Source of the DNA: Candidatus Blautia faecipullorum
Lineage (GTDB): Bacteria > Bacillota > Clostridia > Lachnospirales > Lachnospiraceae
Assembly (NCBI GenBank): GCA_019115125.1
Contig: DXEG01000005.1
Location: 55,517 to 119,516, forward strand
DNA: 64,000 nt
Direction of reading: 5' to 3'
Below are positions 15,753-25,061 of this stretch, piece by piece (positions within the stretch are counted from its first letter, which is position 1; the number at the start of each line of letters is the position of its first letter). The translations under genes and the position numbers were made by a program. A model generated the notes under the pieces. The model saw only the letters and a program-made list of their open reading frames with translations, was not told the origin of the DNA and did no database searches.

Positions 15753-17645
15753 TTATGCCTCCATAATGATCGGCAGTATCATCGGTCTCCTCTTGGTACG
15801 CTTCCATAAATAGTCGCCTACAGCGTCCTTCACAACAAGCTTGATCTTGCCCCAGTCGGTAATATGTCTGTCAATACAGGTATCCAGAGCATGTTCTACC
15901 ACCTCGCGGGCATGATCCATCAGATCTTCGGACTCACGCACATAGACAAACCCTCTGGAAACAATATCCGGCCCCGCGAGAACCGTATTGCTGTGGCGTT
16001 CCAGCGTCATGACAACGATCATAATCCCGTCCTCGGCCAGATGCTGCCGGTCGCGGAGCACAATATTTCCTACGTCCCCCACTCCCAGTCCGTCTACCAG
16101 AATAGCTCCGGTCTGAACGTTTCCTGTAACCGCGGCGCTGTACTCATCCAGCTCCAGCACATTTCCTGAAGAAAGAATAAAGATATTCTCCTTTGGGATC
16201 CCAAGATCCTCCGCCACATGCTTCTGAGCTGTCAGATGGCGGTACTCGCCGTGAACCGGAACCGCGTATTTCGGACGCACCAGGGAATAGATGAGCTTGA
16301 TCTCCTCCTGACAGGCATGTCCTGATACATGTACATCCTGGAAAATCACCTTGGCGCCCTTCATATAAAGCTCATTGATCACCTTTGAAACGGCCTTTTC
16401 ATTTCCGGGAATAGGGTTGGAACTGAAAATGATCGTATCATTTGGCTTGATCGTGATCTTTTTGTGGATATTGGCCGCCATGCGCGACAAAGCCGCCATG
16501 GACTCTCCCTGGCTTCCTGTGGTGATCAGAACCACCTTATCATCCGGGTAATCCTTCACCTGATCGATCTCTATCAGAGTATTCTCCGGAATTCTCAGAT
16601 ACCCGAGCTCAGAGGCCGTGCTGATGACGTTCACCATGCTCCGCCCCTCTACAGCCACCTTTCTTCCAAAACGGTAAGCCGTATTGATGATCTGCTGCAC
16701 CCGGTCCACGTTGGAGGCGAAGGTAGCGATGATGATCCTTGTACTGCGGTGTTCATTAAACAGGTTGTCAAACACCTTCCCCACAGTACGTTCCGACATG
16801 GTAAAGCCAGGACGCTCCGCATTGGTACTGTCGCACATCAGGGCCAGGACGCCCTTTTTGCCGATCTCCGCAAAGCGCTGCAGGTCGATGGCGTCTCCGA
16901 ATACAGGCGTGTAATCCACCTTAAAATCACCCGTATGCACAACGATTCCCGCCGGAGAGTAAATAGCCAGCGCGGACGCGTCCTGAATACTGTGATTGGT
17001 TTTGATAAATTCAATAGAAAATTCTCCCAGGTTGATCACCTGGCCATGCTTCACTTCCTTCAGCTTCGTGGACCGCACCAGATTATGTTCTTTTAATTTG
17101 TTTGTGATCAGTCCCAGCGTCAGCTTCGTGGAATAGATCGGAACGTTGATCTCCTTCAGCACATAGGGCAGCGCGCCGATATGATCCTCATGTCCGTGAG
17201 TGATCACAAAACCCTTGACCTTGGAAATATTCTCCTTAAGATACGTAACATCAGGAATCACAAGATCGATCCCCAGCATATCGTCCTCGGGAAACGACAG
17301 ACCGCAGTCTACAACTACTATACTCTCTCCATACTCAAAAGCTGTAATATTCATTCCGATCTGCTCAAGACCGCCTAACGGAATGATCTTCAGCTTCTCC
17401 GCCGATCTTCTTCCCCGCCGGGCGCCTCCGGCTTTTATCTGGTTCTTTCCTGCACTTTTGGATACAATATTTTTTGCCGGAGCTTTTTCTGTATATTTTC
17501 CGGCGCTCCTCTGTTTTGGTCTGTATTTGCTGTTTTTCTGCTTAGAAACCTGTTTCCTTGTATTATTATTGGCGGTGTTTCTTGTGTAGCCGCCATTTCT
17601 TTTCTGCTTATCATTCGTACTCACATTGCTGTTATCACTTTTCAA
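15753..17645 (-). CDS. rnj: Ribonuclease J
   Basis: 630 residues. A metallo-beta-lactamase/beta-CASP nuclease with endonuclease and 5'-3' exonuclease activity in mRNA decay and rRNA maturation. The metal motif THGHEDHIGALPY is at about residue 160, with HTGDFKVDYTP, the beta-CASP region (GSQGE), and VSGHACQEEIK further on. The first 85 residues form a basic Asn/Lys/Arg-rich low-complexity extension that B. subtilis RNase J1 (555 residues) lacks; it may bind RNA or mediate contacts. Co-oriented with DUF1292 and ylbF. Confidence 0.92.
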   Translation of the reverse strand: MKSDNSNVSTNDKQKRNGGYTRNTANNNTRKQVSKQKNSKYRPKQRSAGKYTEKAPAKNIVSKSAGKNQIKAGGARRGRRSAEKLKIIPLGGLEQIGMNITAFEYGESIVVVDCGLSFPEDDMLGIDLVIPDVTYLKENISKVKGFVITHGHEDHIGALPYVLKEINVPIYSTKLTLGLITNKLKEHNLVRSTKLKEVKHGQVINLGEFSIEFIKTNHSIQDASALAIYSPAGIVVHTGDFKVDYTPVFGDAIDLQRFAEIGKKGVLALMCDSTNAERPGFTMSERTVGKVFDNLFNEHRSTRIIIATFASNVDRVQQIINTAYRFGRKVAVEGRSMVNVISTASELGYLRIPENTLIEIDQVKDYPDDKVVLITTGSQGESMAALSRMAANIHKKITIKPNDTIIFSSNPIPGNEKAVSKVINELYMKGAKVIFQDVHVSGHACQEEIKLIYSLVRPKYAVPVHGEYRHLTAQKHVAEDLGIPKENIFILSSGNVLELDEYSAAVTGNVQTGAILVDGLGVGDVGNIVLRDRQHLAEDGIMIVVMTLERHSNTVLAGPDIVSRGFVYVRESEDLMDHAREVVEHALDTCIDRHITDWGKIKLVVKDAVGDYLWKRTKRRPMILPIIMEA

Positions 17646-17725
17646 TCAATGCACCTCCATCTTTTTATGGCACGCAAACTCAGGAATACCAACGGCATTC
17701 CTTAAAAACCCGCGCACTATTCTTT

Positions 17726-17983
17726 TTACATTTCCAGATTCACGTCCTCCAGCATCTGTTCGAACACTTTGTAAACCGCCTGCAGTTCTTCCTCGTCCAC
17801 GACCATTTCATAGCAGGCGTCAGGACCTGCGTCTGACGATACGTCCTTTAAAATATAGGCAGATGCCTCTTCAGCCTGAGAATCAGAGACCAACAGATAC
17901 GATACTCCTCCGATCCTCGTCTGCTCTTCCACATAAAATTCCTCTTCTGTTCCATCCGGAGACTGAAATCTAATTTTTTCCAT
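17726..17983 (-). CDS. DUF1292 family protein (YrzB-like)
   Basis: 85 residues, acidic. Start at 17983 (MEKIRFQSPDG) has AAGGAAG 7 nt upstream; an upstream in-frame start eight codons earlier overlaps ruvX and has no better site. The protein has the DUF1292 pattern of beta strands ending in a helical acidic tail (VVDEEELQAVYKVFEQML). It is always found between ruvX and downstream genes in Firmicutes; function unknown. Confidence 0.85.
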   Translation of the reverse strand: MEKIRFQSPDGTEEEFYVEEQTRIGGVSYLLVSDSQAEEASAYILKDVSSDAGPDACYEMVVDEEELQAVYKVFEQMLEDVNLEM

Positions 17984-17993
17984 GTTCTCTTCC

Positions 17994-18419
17994 TTATCTC
18001 GCCGCAAGGGAATCCAGATATCCCTGCAGAATCAAAACCGCCGCAATAGAATCCAGATACTCTTTTCTGTTTTCTCTGCGCACACCGGCCTCCATCAGCG
18101 TCCGTTCAGCCTCCACTGTAGTCAGCCGTTCGTCCCACATTACAACGGGCAGGCTTGTCCTTTTCTCCAGCATCTCCTTAAATTCCAGAGATTTTTCCGC
18201 CCTTTCTCCCATTGTGTTGTTCATATTTTTCGGAAGCCCCACTACAATCCGCTCCACCTTGTACTCTGCAGCAAGCTCTTCTATACGCGCCAAAGTTCTG
18301 CGGAGCTTATTTTCCTGCTTCCTCCAGATAGTCTCCACCCGCTGCGCGGTCAGCCCCAGAGGATCGCTGACTGCCACGCCAACTGTCTTAGATCCGTAAT
18401 CCAATCCTAAAATACGCAT
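17994..18419 (-). CDS. ruvX: RuvX/YqgF family RNase H-like nuclease
   Basis: 141 residues. RNase H fold with [19 protein letters not shown] at the start, [12 protein letters not shown] in the middle and DERLTT at about residue 97, then the final Asp in KEYLDSIAA. The family is proposed to process the 5' end of pre-16S rRNA and was first described as a Holliday junction resolvase homologue. It begins 4 bp after the ireB stop and ends 10 bp before DUF1292, as in most Firmicutes. Confidence 0.92.
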   Translation of the reverse strand: MRILGLDYGSKTVGVAVSDPLGLTAQRVETIWRKQENKLRRTLARIEELAAEYKVERIVVGLPKNMNNTMGERAEKSLEFKEMLEKRTSLPVVMWDERLTTVEAERTLMEAGVRRENRKEYLDSIAAVLILQGYLDSLAAR

Positions 18420-18423
18420 ATAA

Positions 18424-18696
18424 TTATCGTTCCCAGGATTTATTCTTGATATACTCGTTTAAAAGCTCCTCTACCAGTTCATCTCTCTCTACCTTCATAA
18501 TCATGCTTCTGGCGCCCTTATGGCTGGTGATATAAGTAGGATCCCCGGACATAATATAACCCACGATCTGGTTCACCGGGTTGTATCCTTTTTCATCCAT
18601 CGCATTATACACCAGATCCAGAACCTCTTTCACTTCCAGCTCCTGATCCGGCTTTGTCCTGAAATATTGAGTATTTCCCAAACTGTTTTCTGCCAT
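18424..18696 (-). CDS. ireB: IreB family regulatory phosphoprotein
   Basis: 90 residues, matching IreB/YrzL over the full length ([38 protein letters not shown], and [18 protein letters not shown]). In Enterococcus faecalis IreB is phosphorylated at N-terminal threonines by the PASTA kinase IreK and controls cephalosporin resistance and central metabolism. A threonine is present here at about residue 9. It is the first gene of the ireB-ruvX-DUF1292 unit. Confidence 0.93.
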   Translation of the reverse strand: MAENSLGNTQYFRTKPDQELEVKEVLDLVYNAMDEKGYNPVNQIVGYIMSGDPTYITSHKGARSMIMKVERDELVEELLNEYIKNKSWER

Positions 18697-18878
18697 TTTC
18701 TCTCACGTCCTTACTGTTATTTCTTTTCTATATGGATTACACTATATAATAACTGTTCAGAATCTGCACAGTTACAGGCAACTACTGAAACTCTCACCGC
18801 CAGTCATCTTTCATCGTCTGTCGGATAATCAATATTATTTTAATATATCTCACGGCAAAATACAAGAAAAAATCTTTT

Positions 18879-20204
18879 TCAGGCCGTTGCGCGGGCTAAA
18901 AGAATATGGTTTTCCATCAGCTTTACACCCTCGGCCTCCATCAGATCATTCACCTTCATACCTTCAGTCTTTTCCAACGCGGTCTTCACATATTCCCGGC
19001 TGTGACCGATCAGATACTGTTTTCCGTCCAGTTCAACTTCCTCCTCCAGAAGGATTTCTATTTTCTTTCCAATAAAAGCTTTTTCATACTCCGATGTCCT
19101 GCGCTCGTTGAGCTCCAGTAATTCCTCGCTCCTCCGTGCTTTTACGGCTTCCGTAAGCTGGCCCTCCATGGAAGCGGCCTTCGTCCCCTGACGGCGGGAA
19201 TATTTAAAAATATGCGTCTCATAAAAATGAATACCCTTTACAAACTCATAGGATTCCCGGAATTCCTCCTCTGTCTCTCCTGGAAAGCCTGTGATCACGT
19301 CTGTAGTAAGGGCCGGCGAAGGATAGTATCTGCGGATCAGCTCACATTTTTCCCGGTATTCCCCGGCGCTGTACCTGCGGTTCATCCGCTGCAGGGTTCT
19401 GTCGCACCCGCTCTGGAGAGAAAGATGAAAATGGGGGCAGACTTTCGGCAGAGCCGCGATCCCCTCCATAAACGCCTCCGTGATGATACGGGGCTCCAGA
19501 GAGCCCAGACGGATCCTTTTGATCCCGTTTACCTCATGAACGGCCCGGATCAGAGACAGAAGATCCTGTTTATCCTTTTCTTCAAAATCCACCCCATACG
19601 AGCTCAGATGGATCCCCGTCAGAACAACCTCCTGATAGCCCCTGCCCGCAAGTGTTCTTACCTCAGACAAAATATCTTCAGTACTGCGGCTGCGCACACG
19701 CCCTCTCGCGTAGGGAATGATACAGTAAGTACAGAACTGATTGCAGCCGTCCTGAACCTTAATGTAAGCCCTCACATGTTCCGCAGTACGGCTGATAGAC
19801 AGGCTTTCATACTCCTTCGTCCTGTTTATCTCGATCACATGCAGCTCTTTTTTTCGCTCTTTCCAGTAATTCTCCAACACCTCCGCGATCTGATGCTTCT
19901 GATTGTTTCCAAGGATCAGATCTACAGCCCCGTCGTTTTTCAGCTTGTCTGTGTCTGTCTGGGCATAGCATCCCGCCGCCACCACAATGGCGTCAGGATT
20001 CATCTTTCTTGCTTTATGCAGCATCTGGCGCGATTTGCGGTCGGCAATATTTGTGACGGTGCAGGTATTGATCAGATAAACATCTGCTTTTTCACTGAAG
20101 GGCACGATCTCATAGCCAGCCTCCTCAAGGAGCTGCTGCATGGCCTCCGTTTCATATGCGTTTACTTTACATCCCAGATTGTGAAGCGCGGCTTTTTTAT
20201 TCAT
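18879..20204 (-). CDS. mtaB: tRNA t6A37 methylthiotransferase MtaB
   Basis: 441 residues. A radical SAM methylthiotransferase that converts t6A to ms2t6A at position 37 of tRNAs reading ANN codons. Domains in order: an MTTase N-domain with three cluster cysteines (LGCKVN, INTCTV, AAGCYAQ), a radical SAM core (CNQFCTYCIIPYARG at about 153-167), and a C-terminal TRAM domain. LHNLGCKVNAYETEAM at the N-terminus separates it from MiaB and RimO. No neighbour on the same transcript is obvious. Confidence 0.93.
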   Translation of the reverse strand: MNKKAALHNLGCKVNAYETEAMQQLLEEAGYEIVPFSEKADVYLINTCTVTNIADRKSRQMLHKARKMNPDAIVVAAGCYAQTDTDKLKNDGAVDLILGNNQKHQIAEVLENYWKERKKELHVIEINRTKEYESLSISRTAEHVRAYIKVQDGCNQFCTYCIIPYARGRVRSRSTEDILSEVRTLAGRGYQEVVLTGIHLSSYGVDFEEKDKQDLLSLIRAVHEVNGIKRIRLGSLEPRIITEAFMEGIAALPKVCPHFHLSLQSGCDRTLQRMNRRYSAGEYREKCELIRRYYPSPALTTDVITGFPGETEEEFRESYEFVKGIHFYETHIFKYSRRQGTKAASMEGQLTEAVKARRSEELLELNERRTSEYEKAFIGKKIEILLEEEVELDGKQYLIGHSREYVKTALEKTEGMKVNDLMEAEGVKLMENHILLARATA

Positions 20205-20288
20205 ATTTTCCCTCTTTTAGTCTTATTTTAAAATTTTTAACTACTGCGTTTTATCTTCTTTGTTTACGGAAATTTAATTCCATTTCCC

Positions 20289-20317
20289 TTGACTTTTCGC
20301 AAATGTACAGGTAAGAT
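20289..20317 (+). promoter_or_regulatory. Promoter of the HPr-like gene
   Basis: TTGACT (20289-20294) and TAAGAT (20312-20317) are separated by 17 nt, giving a leader of roughly 65 nt before the ATG at 20391. No operator is recognisable. Confidence 0.6.
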
Positions 20318-20390
20318 AATTAATAAGATGTAACTGTAAATCTTGGGGACAGTTACAGTGAAGTCTAATTTTTCAAGGGAGGTTCTCACA

Positions 20391-20627
20391 ATGAAAACGT
20401 TAAAAATCTCACTGAACTCTATTGATAAAGTGAAAGCATTCGTAAACGAAATCAGCAAATTTGACTGTGATTTTGATCTGGTATCCGGAAGATATGTGAT
20501 CGACGCAAAATCCATCATGGGCATATTCAGTCTGGATCTGTCCAAACCGATCAATCTGAATGTCCATGCGGAAGGCAGTCTTCTGGACTCTATTCTGGCT
20601 ATTGTAGAGCCCTATGTGATTGAATGA
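20391..20627 (+). CDS. HPr-like protein lacking the catalytic histidine
   Basis: 78 residues. Start ATG at 20391 follows AAGGGAGG; a longer reading would begin in the leader. The second half is a clear HPr fold: AKSIMGIFSLDL (Ser41 equals HPr Ser46). The region that should carry GLHARP with the PTS phosphorylation His15 reads SIDKVKAFVNEISK instead, so no EI/EII phosphotransfer is possible. B. subtilis Crh has the same combination (no His15, Ser46 kept) and acts with CcpA in carbon catabolite control; a similar regulatory role is inferred. Confidence 0.85.
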   Translation: MKTLKISLNSIDKVKAFVNEISKFDCDFDLVSGRYVIDAKSIMGIFSLDLSKPINLNVHAEGSLLDSILAIVEPYVIE

Positions 20628-20688
20628 TTTTTGAACCCGGTCTTTATCTGCCGGCAGATGGGCCGGCGCCGGGAAACGAGCTTTACAT

Positions 20689-20718
20689 GGCGGGAGTTTT
20701 TCAGCTCCCGCCTTTTTT
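20689..20718 (+). terminator. Terminator of the HPr-like gene
   Basis: GGCGGGAG (20689-20696) pairs with CTCCCGCC (20705-20712) over an 8-nt loop and is followed by six Ts. It is a strong intrinsic terminator on the plus strand. Confidence 0.9.
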
Positions 20719-20744
20719 GATGCAAATTTCCGCCGGAACGGTAT

Positions 20745-21926
20745 TTAGTGTATTTCTATGATTTCTGTATTCTCCAGCGCTTCCTTCATAAGCTGGTCAA
20801 TTTTTTCTTCAAGCTTTCTTTCGGATTTGCGGATCACATTCAGGTTCGGCTTGGTAACCGGATGCTTCGCCACAAAAATAGTGCAGCAATCCTCAAATGG
20901 CTGAATAGAAGTCTCAAAGGTATTAATTTTTCTGGATATTTCCACGATCTCCTGTTTGTCAAAGCCAATCACCGGACGGTAAACCGGCAGAGTGCAGACC
21001 TCGTTTGTGGCCGCAAGGCTCTGCAGTGTCTGGCTTGCGACCTGGCCGATGCTCTCGCCTGTGATCAGGCCAAGGCAGCCGCTCTCTTTCGCGAAATGTT
21101 CCGCGATGCGCATCATGTAGCGTCTCATGATAATGGTCAGCTCCTCATGGGGACACTGATCATAAATATAGAGCTGAATATCCGTAAAATTCACTACATG
21201 AAGCCGGATCGGGCCGCTGTAACGGGCTACCAGGCGGGCCAGATCCACCACCTTCTGCTTTGCCCGGTCGCTGGTGTAGGGCGGCGCGTGGAAATAAACC
21301 GCGTCGATCTTCACTCCGCGTTTGGCGATCATATATCCTGCCACCGGGCTGTCGATTCCGCCGGAAAGGAGAAGCATCGCTTTTCCATTGGTACCCACCG
21401 GCATTCCTCCCGGCCCCGGAAGCGTTTCGGAATACACATAAATTTTTTCCCGGATTTCCACAGAAACCGTCAGTTCCGGGCTGTGCACATCCACAGACGC
21501 TCCCGGGAACGCGTCCAGTATCACGCCGCCCAGCTCCGCGCTGACCTCCATAGACGGAACAGGATAGGATTTCTTCGCTCTTCTTGTATATACTTTGAAG
21601 GTTCCTGAAAATTCCGGATATCTGGCCTTCATATAGCCAAGAACGTCCTTTTTCGTCTGCTCCAGCCCCTGATCCTCATAAATCACCACCGGACTGATGC
21701 CCACAATTCCGAACACTCTCTGAAGGGCTTCCACTGCCTCGTCAAAATCATACTTTTCCGGGCAGAGCACATAAACCCTTCCCTGTTCCTTGATCACCTG
21801 GAAATCTCCCTCCACCGGCTCCAGAGCCAGACGCATCTGCTTTACCAGAGCGTCCTCAAACAGATAACGGTTCTTTCCTTTTATGGCGATTTCCGCGTAC
21901 TTAATCAGAAATGCATGAAACAACAT
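20745..21926 (-). CDS. thiI: tRNA 4-thiouridine synthetase ThiI
   Basis: 393 residues, the short form without a rhodanese domain. An N-terminal ferredoxin-like region and THUMP domain (to about 165) bind tRNA; the PP-loop LLLSGGIDSPVAGYM (about 185-199) adenylates U8 of tRNA. EDCCTIFVAKHP follows at about 345. Sulfur is delivered by a cysteine desulfurase, here the gene 24 bp upstream. ThiI may also feed thiazole synthesis. Identity secure. Confidence 0.95.
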   Translation of the reverse strand: MLFHAFLIKYAEIAIKGKNRYLFEDALVKQMRLALEPVEGDFQVIKEQGRVYVLCPEKYDFDEAVEALQRVFGIVGISPVVIYEDQGLEQTKKDVLGYMKARYPEFSGTFKVYTRRAKKSYPVPSMEVSAELGGVILDAFPGASVDVHSPELTVSVEIREKIYVYSETLPGPGGMPVGTNGKAMLLLSGGIDSPVAGYMIAKRGVKIDAVYFHAPPYTSDRAKQKVVDLARLVARYSGPIRLHVVNFTDIQLYIYDQCPHEELTIIMRRYMMRIAEHFAKESGCLGLITGESIGQVASQTLQSLAATNEVCTLPVYRPVIGFDKQEIVEISRKINTFETSIQPFEDCCTIFVAKHPVTKPNLNVIRKSERKLEEKIDQLMKEALENTEIIEIH

Positions 21927-21950
21927 AATTCTTCTCCTCTTCTTTTCCCT

Positions 21951-23105
21951 CTATTTCCGTGAATATCTTCTCAGCATGGGGACAAGCTCTTTCATGACCC
22001 CGAGGAAATAATCGGCTTCCTCCTCTGTATTTTCCTCGGAAAAGCTCAGCCTCACCGTACTCTCGATCTGCTCCTTTGACATTCCCATTGCCGTAAGCAC
22101 CGCGCTCGGCTTCCTCTTATGGCTGGAGCAGGCGCTTCCCGCGGAAATATAAATATCCCTGTCCTCCAGCGCATGGAGCAGGACCTCGCTTCTCACTCCC
22201 ATAACGCTGACGCTCAGAATATGAGGCGCTCCTTCCCGCAAGGGCATCCCATTGATACGGATATTCTCGATCTCTGAAAGGCCCGCGGCGATATGCTCCT
22301 TCAGACTGTATAAGCGCTCGTTCTTCTCTTCCAGATTCTGGTAGCTTTCTTTAGCTGCCGCGCCGAGCCCCGCCGCTCCGGGAACATTGTCCGTGCCGGA
22401 CCGCATCCCGTTCTGCTGGCCCCCGCCTAAGATCTGGGGCTGCAGCTTCGCTTTCTCATTGATATATAAAAATCCCACACCCTTGGGGCCGTGTATCTTG
22501 TGGCCGCTGACGGACAAAAGATCGATCCCTGCTTTTTTCGGATAAATGCGGTATTTGCCAAATGCCTGGATCGCGTCTACATGAAAAAGAGCCTTTGGAC
22601 TTTTTTCATGCACCAGCTTCCCGATCTCCTCCACAGGCATAACCGCGCCCACTTCATTATTGACGTACATCACGGACACCAGGATGGTATCCGGCCGCAG
22701 GACGCTTTCCAGAGTCTCTGCTTTTACCCGGCCCTCACTGTCCACCGGAAGGTACGTCACCTCAAAGCCCTGCTCCTGGAGAAACGCCGCAGGCTGACTT
22801 ACCGCCGCATGCTCCACCACAGTAGTCACAATATGCTTCCCGCTTCTTTTATTCGCCATAGCCCCGCCGATCAGAGCCAGATTATTGGCCTCCGTTCCGC
22901 CGGAGGTAAACAGTATTTCTTTTTCCTGAACCTTCAGAATTCCCGCAATGATTCTGGCGGAATCCTTCATATATTTTTCCGCCTCCACACCTTTGCGGTG
23001 CATGGCGGAAGGATTACCATAATCCTCTGTCATCGTCTTTATCACAATATCCTTCACTGAATCGTAGCATCTGGTAGTGGCGGAATTGTCAAAATATACT
23101 TCCAT
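21951..23105 (-). CDS. iscS: Cysteine desulfurase (IscS/NifS family)
   Basis: 384 residues. PLP enzyme that moves sulfur from cysteine onto its own active-site Cys. The PLP lysine is in VSGHKIHGPKGVG (about residue 200) and the catalytic Cys is in SAGSACSSHKRKPS (about 325). The ATG at 23105 is preferred over the one at 23111 because AGGAG lies 7 nt upstream of it. Being paired with thiI it likely serves tRNA thiolation; this is the NifZ-type arrangement of B. subtilis. Confidence 0.93.
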   Translation of the reverse strand: MEVYFDNSATTRCYDSVKDIVIKTMTEDYGNPSAMHRKGVEAEKYMKDSARIIAGILKVQEKEILFTSGGTEANNLALIGGAMANKRSGKHIVTTVVEHAAVSQPAAFLQEQGFEVTYLPVDSEGRVKAETLESVLRPDTILVSVMYVNNEVGAVMPVEEIGKLVHEKSPKALFHVDAIQAFGKYRIYPKKAGIDLLSVSGHKIHGPKGVGFLYINEKAKLQPQILGGGQQNGMRSGTDNVPGAAGLGAAAKESYQNLEEKNERLYSLKEHIAAGLSEIENIRINGMPLREGAPHILSVSVMGVRSEVLLHALEDRDIYISAGSACSSHKRKPSAVLTAMGMSKEQIESTVRLSFSEENTEEEADYFLGVMKELVPMLRRYSRK

Positions 23106-23135
23106 GATCATACTCCTGCTTTCTGTCTTTTCCTT

Positions 23136-23184
23136 AATTCCACATGCGTCTGGCTGCATCGGAGTGTTTCTATATCATAGGAAC
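23136..23184 (+). repeat. Left part of repeat family B (solo)
   Basis: ATTCCACATGCGTCTGGC, GCATCGGAGTGTTTCTATAT and CATAGGAACC match the left segment of the composite elements at 48935-48984 and 63452-63496. It fills the gap between rsmE and iscS; no right part follows. Confidence 0.6.
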
Positions 23185-23191
23185 CGGCCGG

Positions 23192-23935
23192 TCAGTCCTC
23201 AAGCTGAAACATCAGAATGGACAAAACAGCAAGACCTGCCGTTTCTGTCCTTAAAATTCTTCTTCCCAGCGTAACAGGGGCCGCGCCTTTTGAAACCGCC
23301 GCTCTGACCTCTTCCTCCTCGAATCCGCCCTCCGGGCCGATAAAAATCCCTACCGACTGTCCCTTCTGGATCTTATCCAGAACTGCCTTTGTCTCGGTCA
23401 TTTTGTCGGCAAGCTCATAGGGGATCAGCAGAACATCCAGCTTCTCCGCGTAATCCAGCGCCTCCTTATAGGACATCACCGAATGGATCTCTGGAACCAG
23501 CATTCGTTTTGACTGCTTCGCGGCGCTTTCAGCGATCTGCTGCCAGCGGGCTGTTTTTTTCTCCGCCTTTTTCTTATCCAGACGGACCACGCAGCGCTTC
23601 GTCTCCACCGGGATGATCTCATACGCTCCCAGCTCCACAGCTTTCTGGATGATCAGCTCCATTTTGTCCGCCTTGGGAAGTCCCTGAAACAGATAAATCC
23701 GGCTGGGAAGCTCATAATCCGGTTCCTGTGCGTAAAGAATGTGGAGAAGCACCTCGCCGCCGTCGATCGCTTCGATCACACAGTGGTACTCCTTTTTCTC
23801 TCCGTCGCTGACCCACAGCTCTTCTCCCTGCCTCATCCGCAGCACATTGGCAATATGATTCACGTCTGTCCCTGTGATATGGATCTCATGGGCTTTTTCG
23901 TCTATCTGATATGGCTTTACAAAAAAACGCTGCAT
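23192..23935 (-). CDS. rsmE: 16S rRNA (uracil-1498-N3)-methyltransferase
   Basis: 247 residues. SPOUT-class enzyme with a PUA-like N-domain (about 1-70; MQRFFVKPYQ, HIANVLRMRQGE) and a trefoil-knot C-domain (GIFIGPEGGFEEEEV, TLGRRILRTETAGLA at about 193-240) that binds SAM. Methylates U1498 of 16S rRNA in the ribosome decoding region. It lies 19 bp downstream of prmA, the usual pairing in Firmicutes. Confidence 0.95.
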   Translation of the reverse strand: MQRFFVKPYQIDEKAHEIHITGTDVNHIANVLRMRQGEELWVSDGEKKEYHCVIEAIDGGEVLLHILYAQEPDYELPSRIYLFQGLPKADKMELIIQKAVELGAYEIIPVETKRCVVRLDKKKAEKKTARWQQIAESAAKQSKRMLVPEIHSVMSYKEALDYAEKLDVLLIPYELADKMTETKAVLDKIQKGQSVGIFIGPEGGFEEEEVRAAVSKGAAPVTLGRRILRTETAGLAVLSILMFQLED

Positions 23936-23954
23936 TCCCTTCCGCCTCTCTTCA

Positions 23955-24908
23955 TCAGTCTTTTCTGGCTGTAACAGAAACCCATTCTCCCTGTCTGGTC
24001 ACTTCCACCAGAGTCAGGCCCGCCGCCTTTACGGCCTCAGTCACGGTTTCCTCCTTAACATCCAGAATTCCGGATGTAATATAGTAAGCTCCCTTTTTCA
24101 TCTGGCCAACGATCACCGGAGTAAGGGGGATCAGCACATCAGCCAGGATATTCGCTGTCACGATATCGTATTTCTCATATCCCACCTGATCCTGAACAGC
24201 CTTGTCGTCAATAATATTTCCGATCAGCATATCAAATGCTTCCTCCGGAATCTGGTTGGACTCTTTGTTCTCCGCCACCGCGGGAACCGCGCAGGGATCC
24301 AGATCGGTTCCCGCCACATGAGCGGCGCCCAGCTTCAGCGCCACAATTCCCAAAATTCCGCTTCCGGTGCCTACGTCCAGAATTTCACTTCCGGGCGTCA
24401 CATATTTTTTCAGCTGGCGGATCACAAGCTGTGTCGTTTCATGCATTCCTGTGCCGAATGCTGTCCCGGGATCGATATGAAGGATCATTTTATCCTGATC
24501 CTCGGCTTTTACTTCCTCCCAGGAGGGAACAATCAGAATATCATCCACATAAAACTGATGAAAATACTCCTTCCAGTTGTTGATCCAGTCCTTATCCTCC
24601 GTCCAGGATTCCTCAATACTTCCCTCGCCGATGTCCATAAAGGAACGCAGCTCCTCCAGGACGTTCTTCACGTTTTTCAGGATTTCCTCTCTGTCCGCGT
24701 CTTCCTCCAGATAAAAGCTGAGATAGGCAATCCCGTCATCTTCCGGCCCCTCCGGCATGATATCCACAAACATCTGCGCCTTATCGTCCTCTGTAAGGGG
24801 CTGTCTGTCCTGGATCTCCACCCCCTCTACTCCTACGTCGGCAAGGGCGCTGATCACAACGTCCTCCGCCTCTGTTTTTGTCTTTATAGTAAAACGATTC
24901 CACTTCAT
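23955..24908 (-). CDS. prmA: Ribosomal protein L11 methyltransferase
   Basis: 317 residues. N-terminal ferredoxin-like domain that recognises L11, then a class I SAM methyltransferase domain: GTAFGTGMHETTQLV (about 160-174), LDVGTGSGILGIVAL (about 186-200) and VTANILADVL (about 257). Trimethylates L11 lysines and the N-terminus. It is downstream of dnaJ but separated from it by a strong terminator, so it probably has its own promoter. Confidence 0.94.
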   Translation of the reverse strand: MKWNRFTIKTKTEAEDVVISALADVGVEGVEIQDRQPLTEDDKAQMFVDIMPEGPEDDGIAYLSFYLEEDADREEILKNVKNVLEELRSFMDIGEGSIEESWTEDKDWINNWKEYFHQFYVDDILIVPSWEEVKAEDQDKMILHIDPGTAFGTGMHETTQLVIRQLKKYVTPGSEILDVGTGSGILGIVALKLGAAHVAGTDLDPCAVPAVAENKESNQIPEEAFDMLIGNIIDDKAVQDQVGYEKYDIVTANILADVLIPLTPVIVGQMKKGAYYITSGILDVKEETVTEAVKAAGLTLVEVTRQGEWVSVTARKD

Positions 24909-25010
24909 TTTTTTCCTCCTGATATACCTGCCGCGTAATCCGGCGCGGTTTAAAAGTCCACTCCCAGTTTTTCTGTTTTTTGACTTTATCCTCTATCATA
25001 CATGAAAGCA

Positions 25011-25041
25011 GAAAAAAAGAAAAGAGGATTTCCCTCTTTTC
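25011..25041 (-). terminator. Terminator after dnaJ
   Basis: Read on the minus strand, GAAAAGAGG pairs with CCTCTTTTC over a 5-nt loop (25019-25041), followed by seven Ts. It ends the hrcA-grpE-dnaK-dnaJ transcript before prmA. Confidence 0.85.
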
Positions 25042-25061
25042 CTGAAAAGTTTCTTATGATT

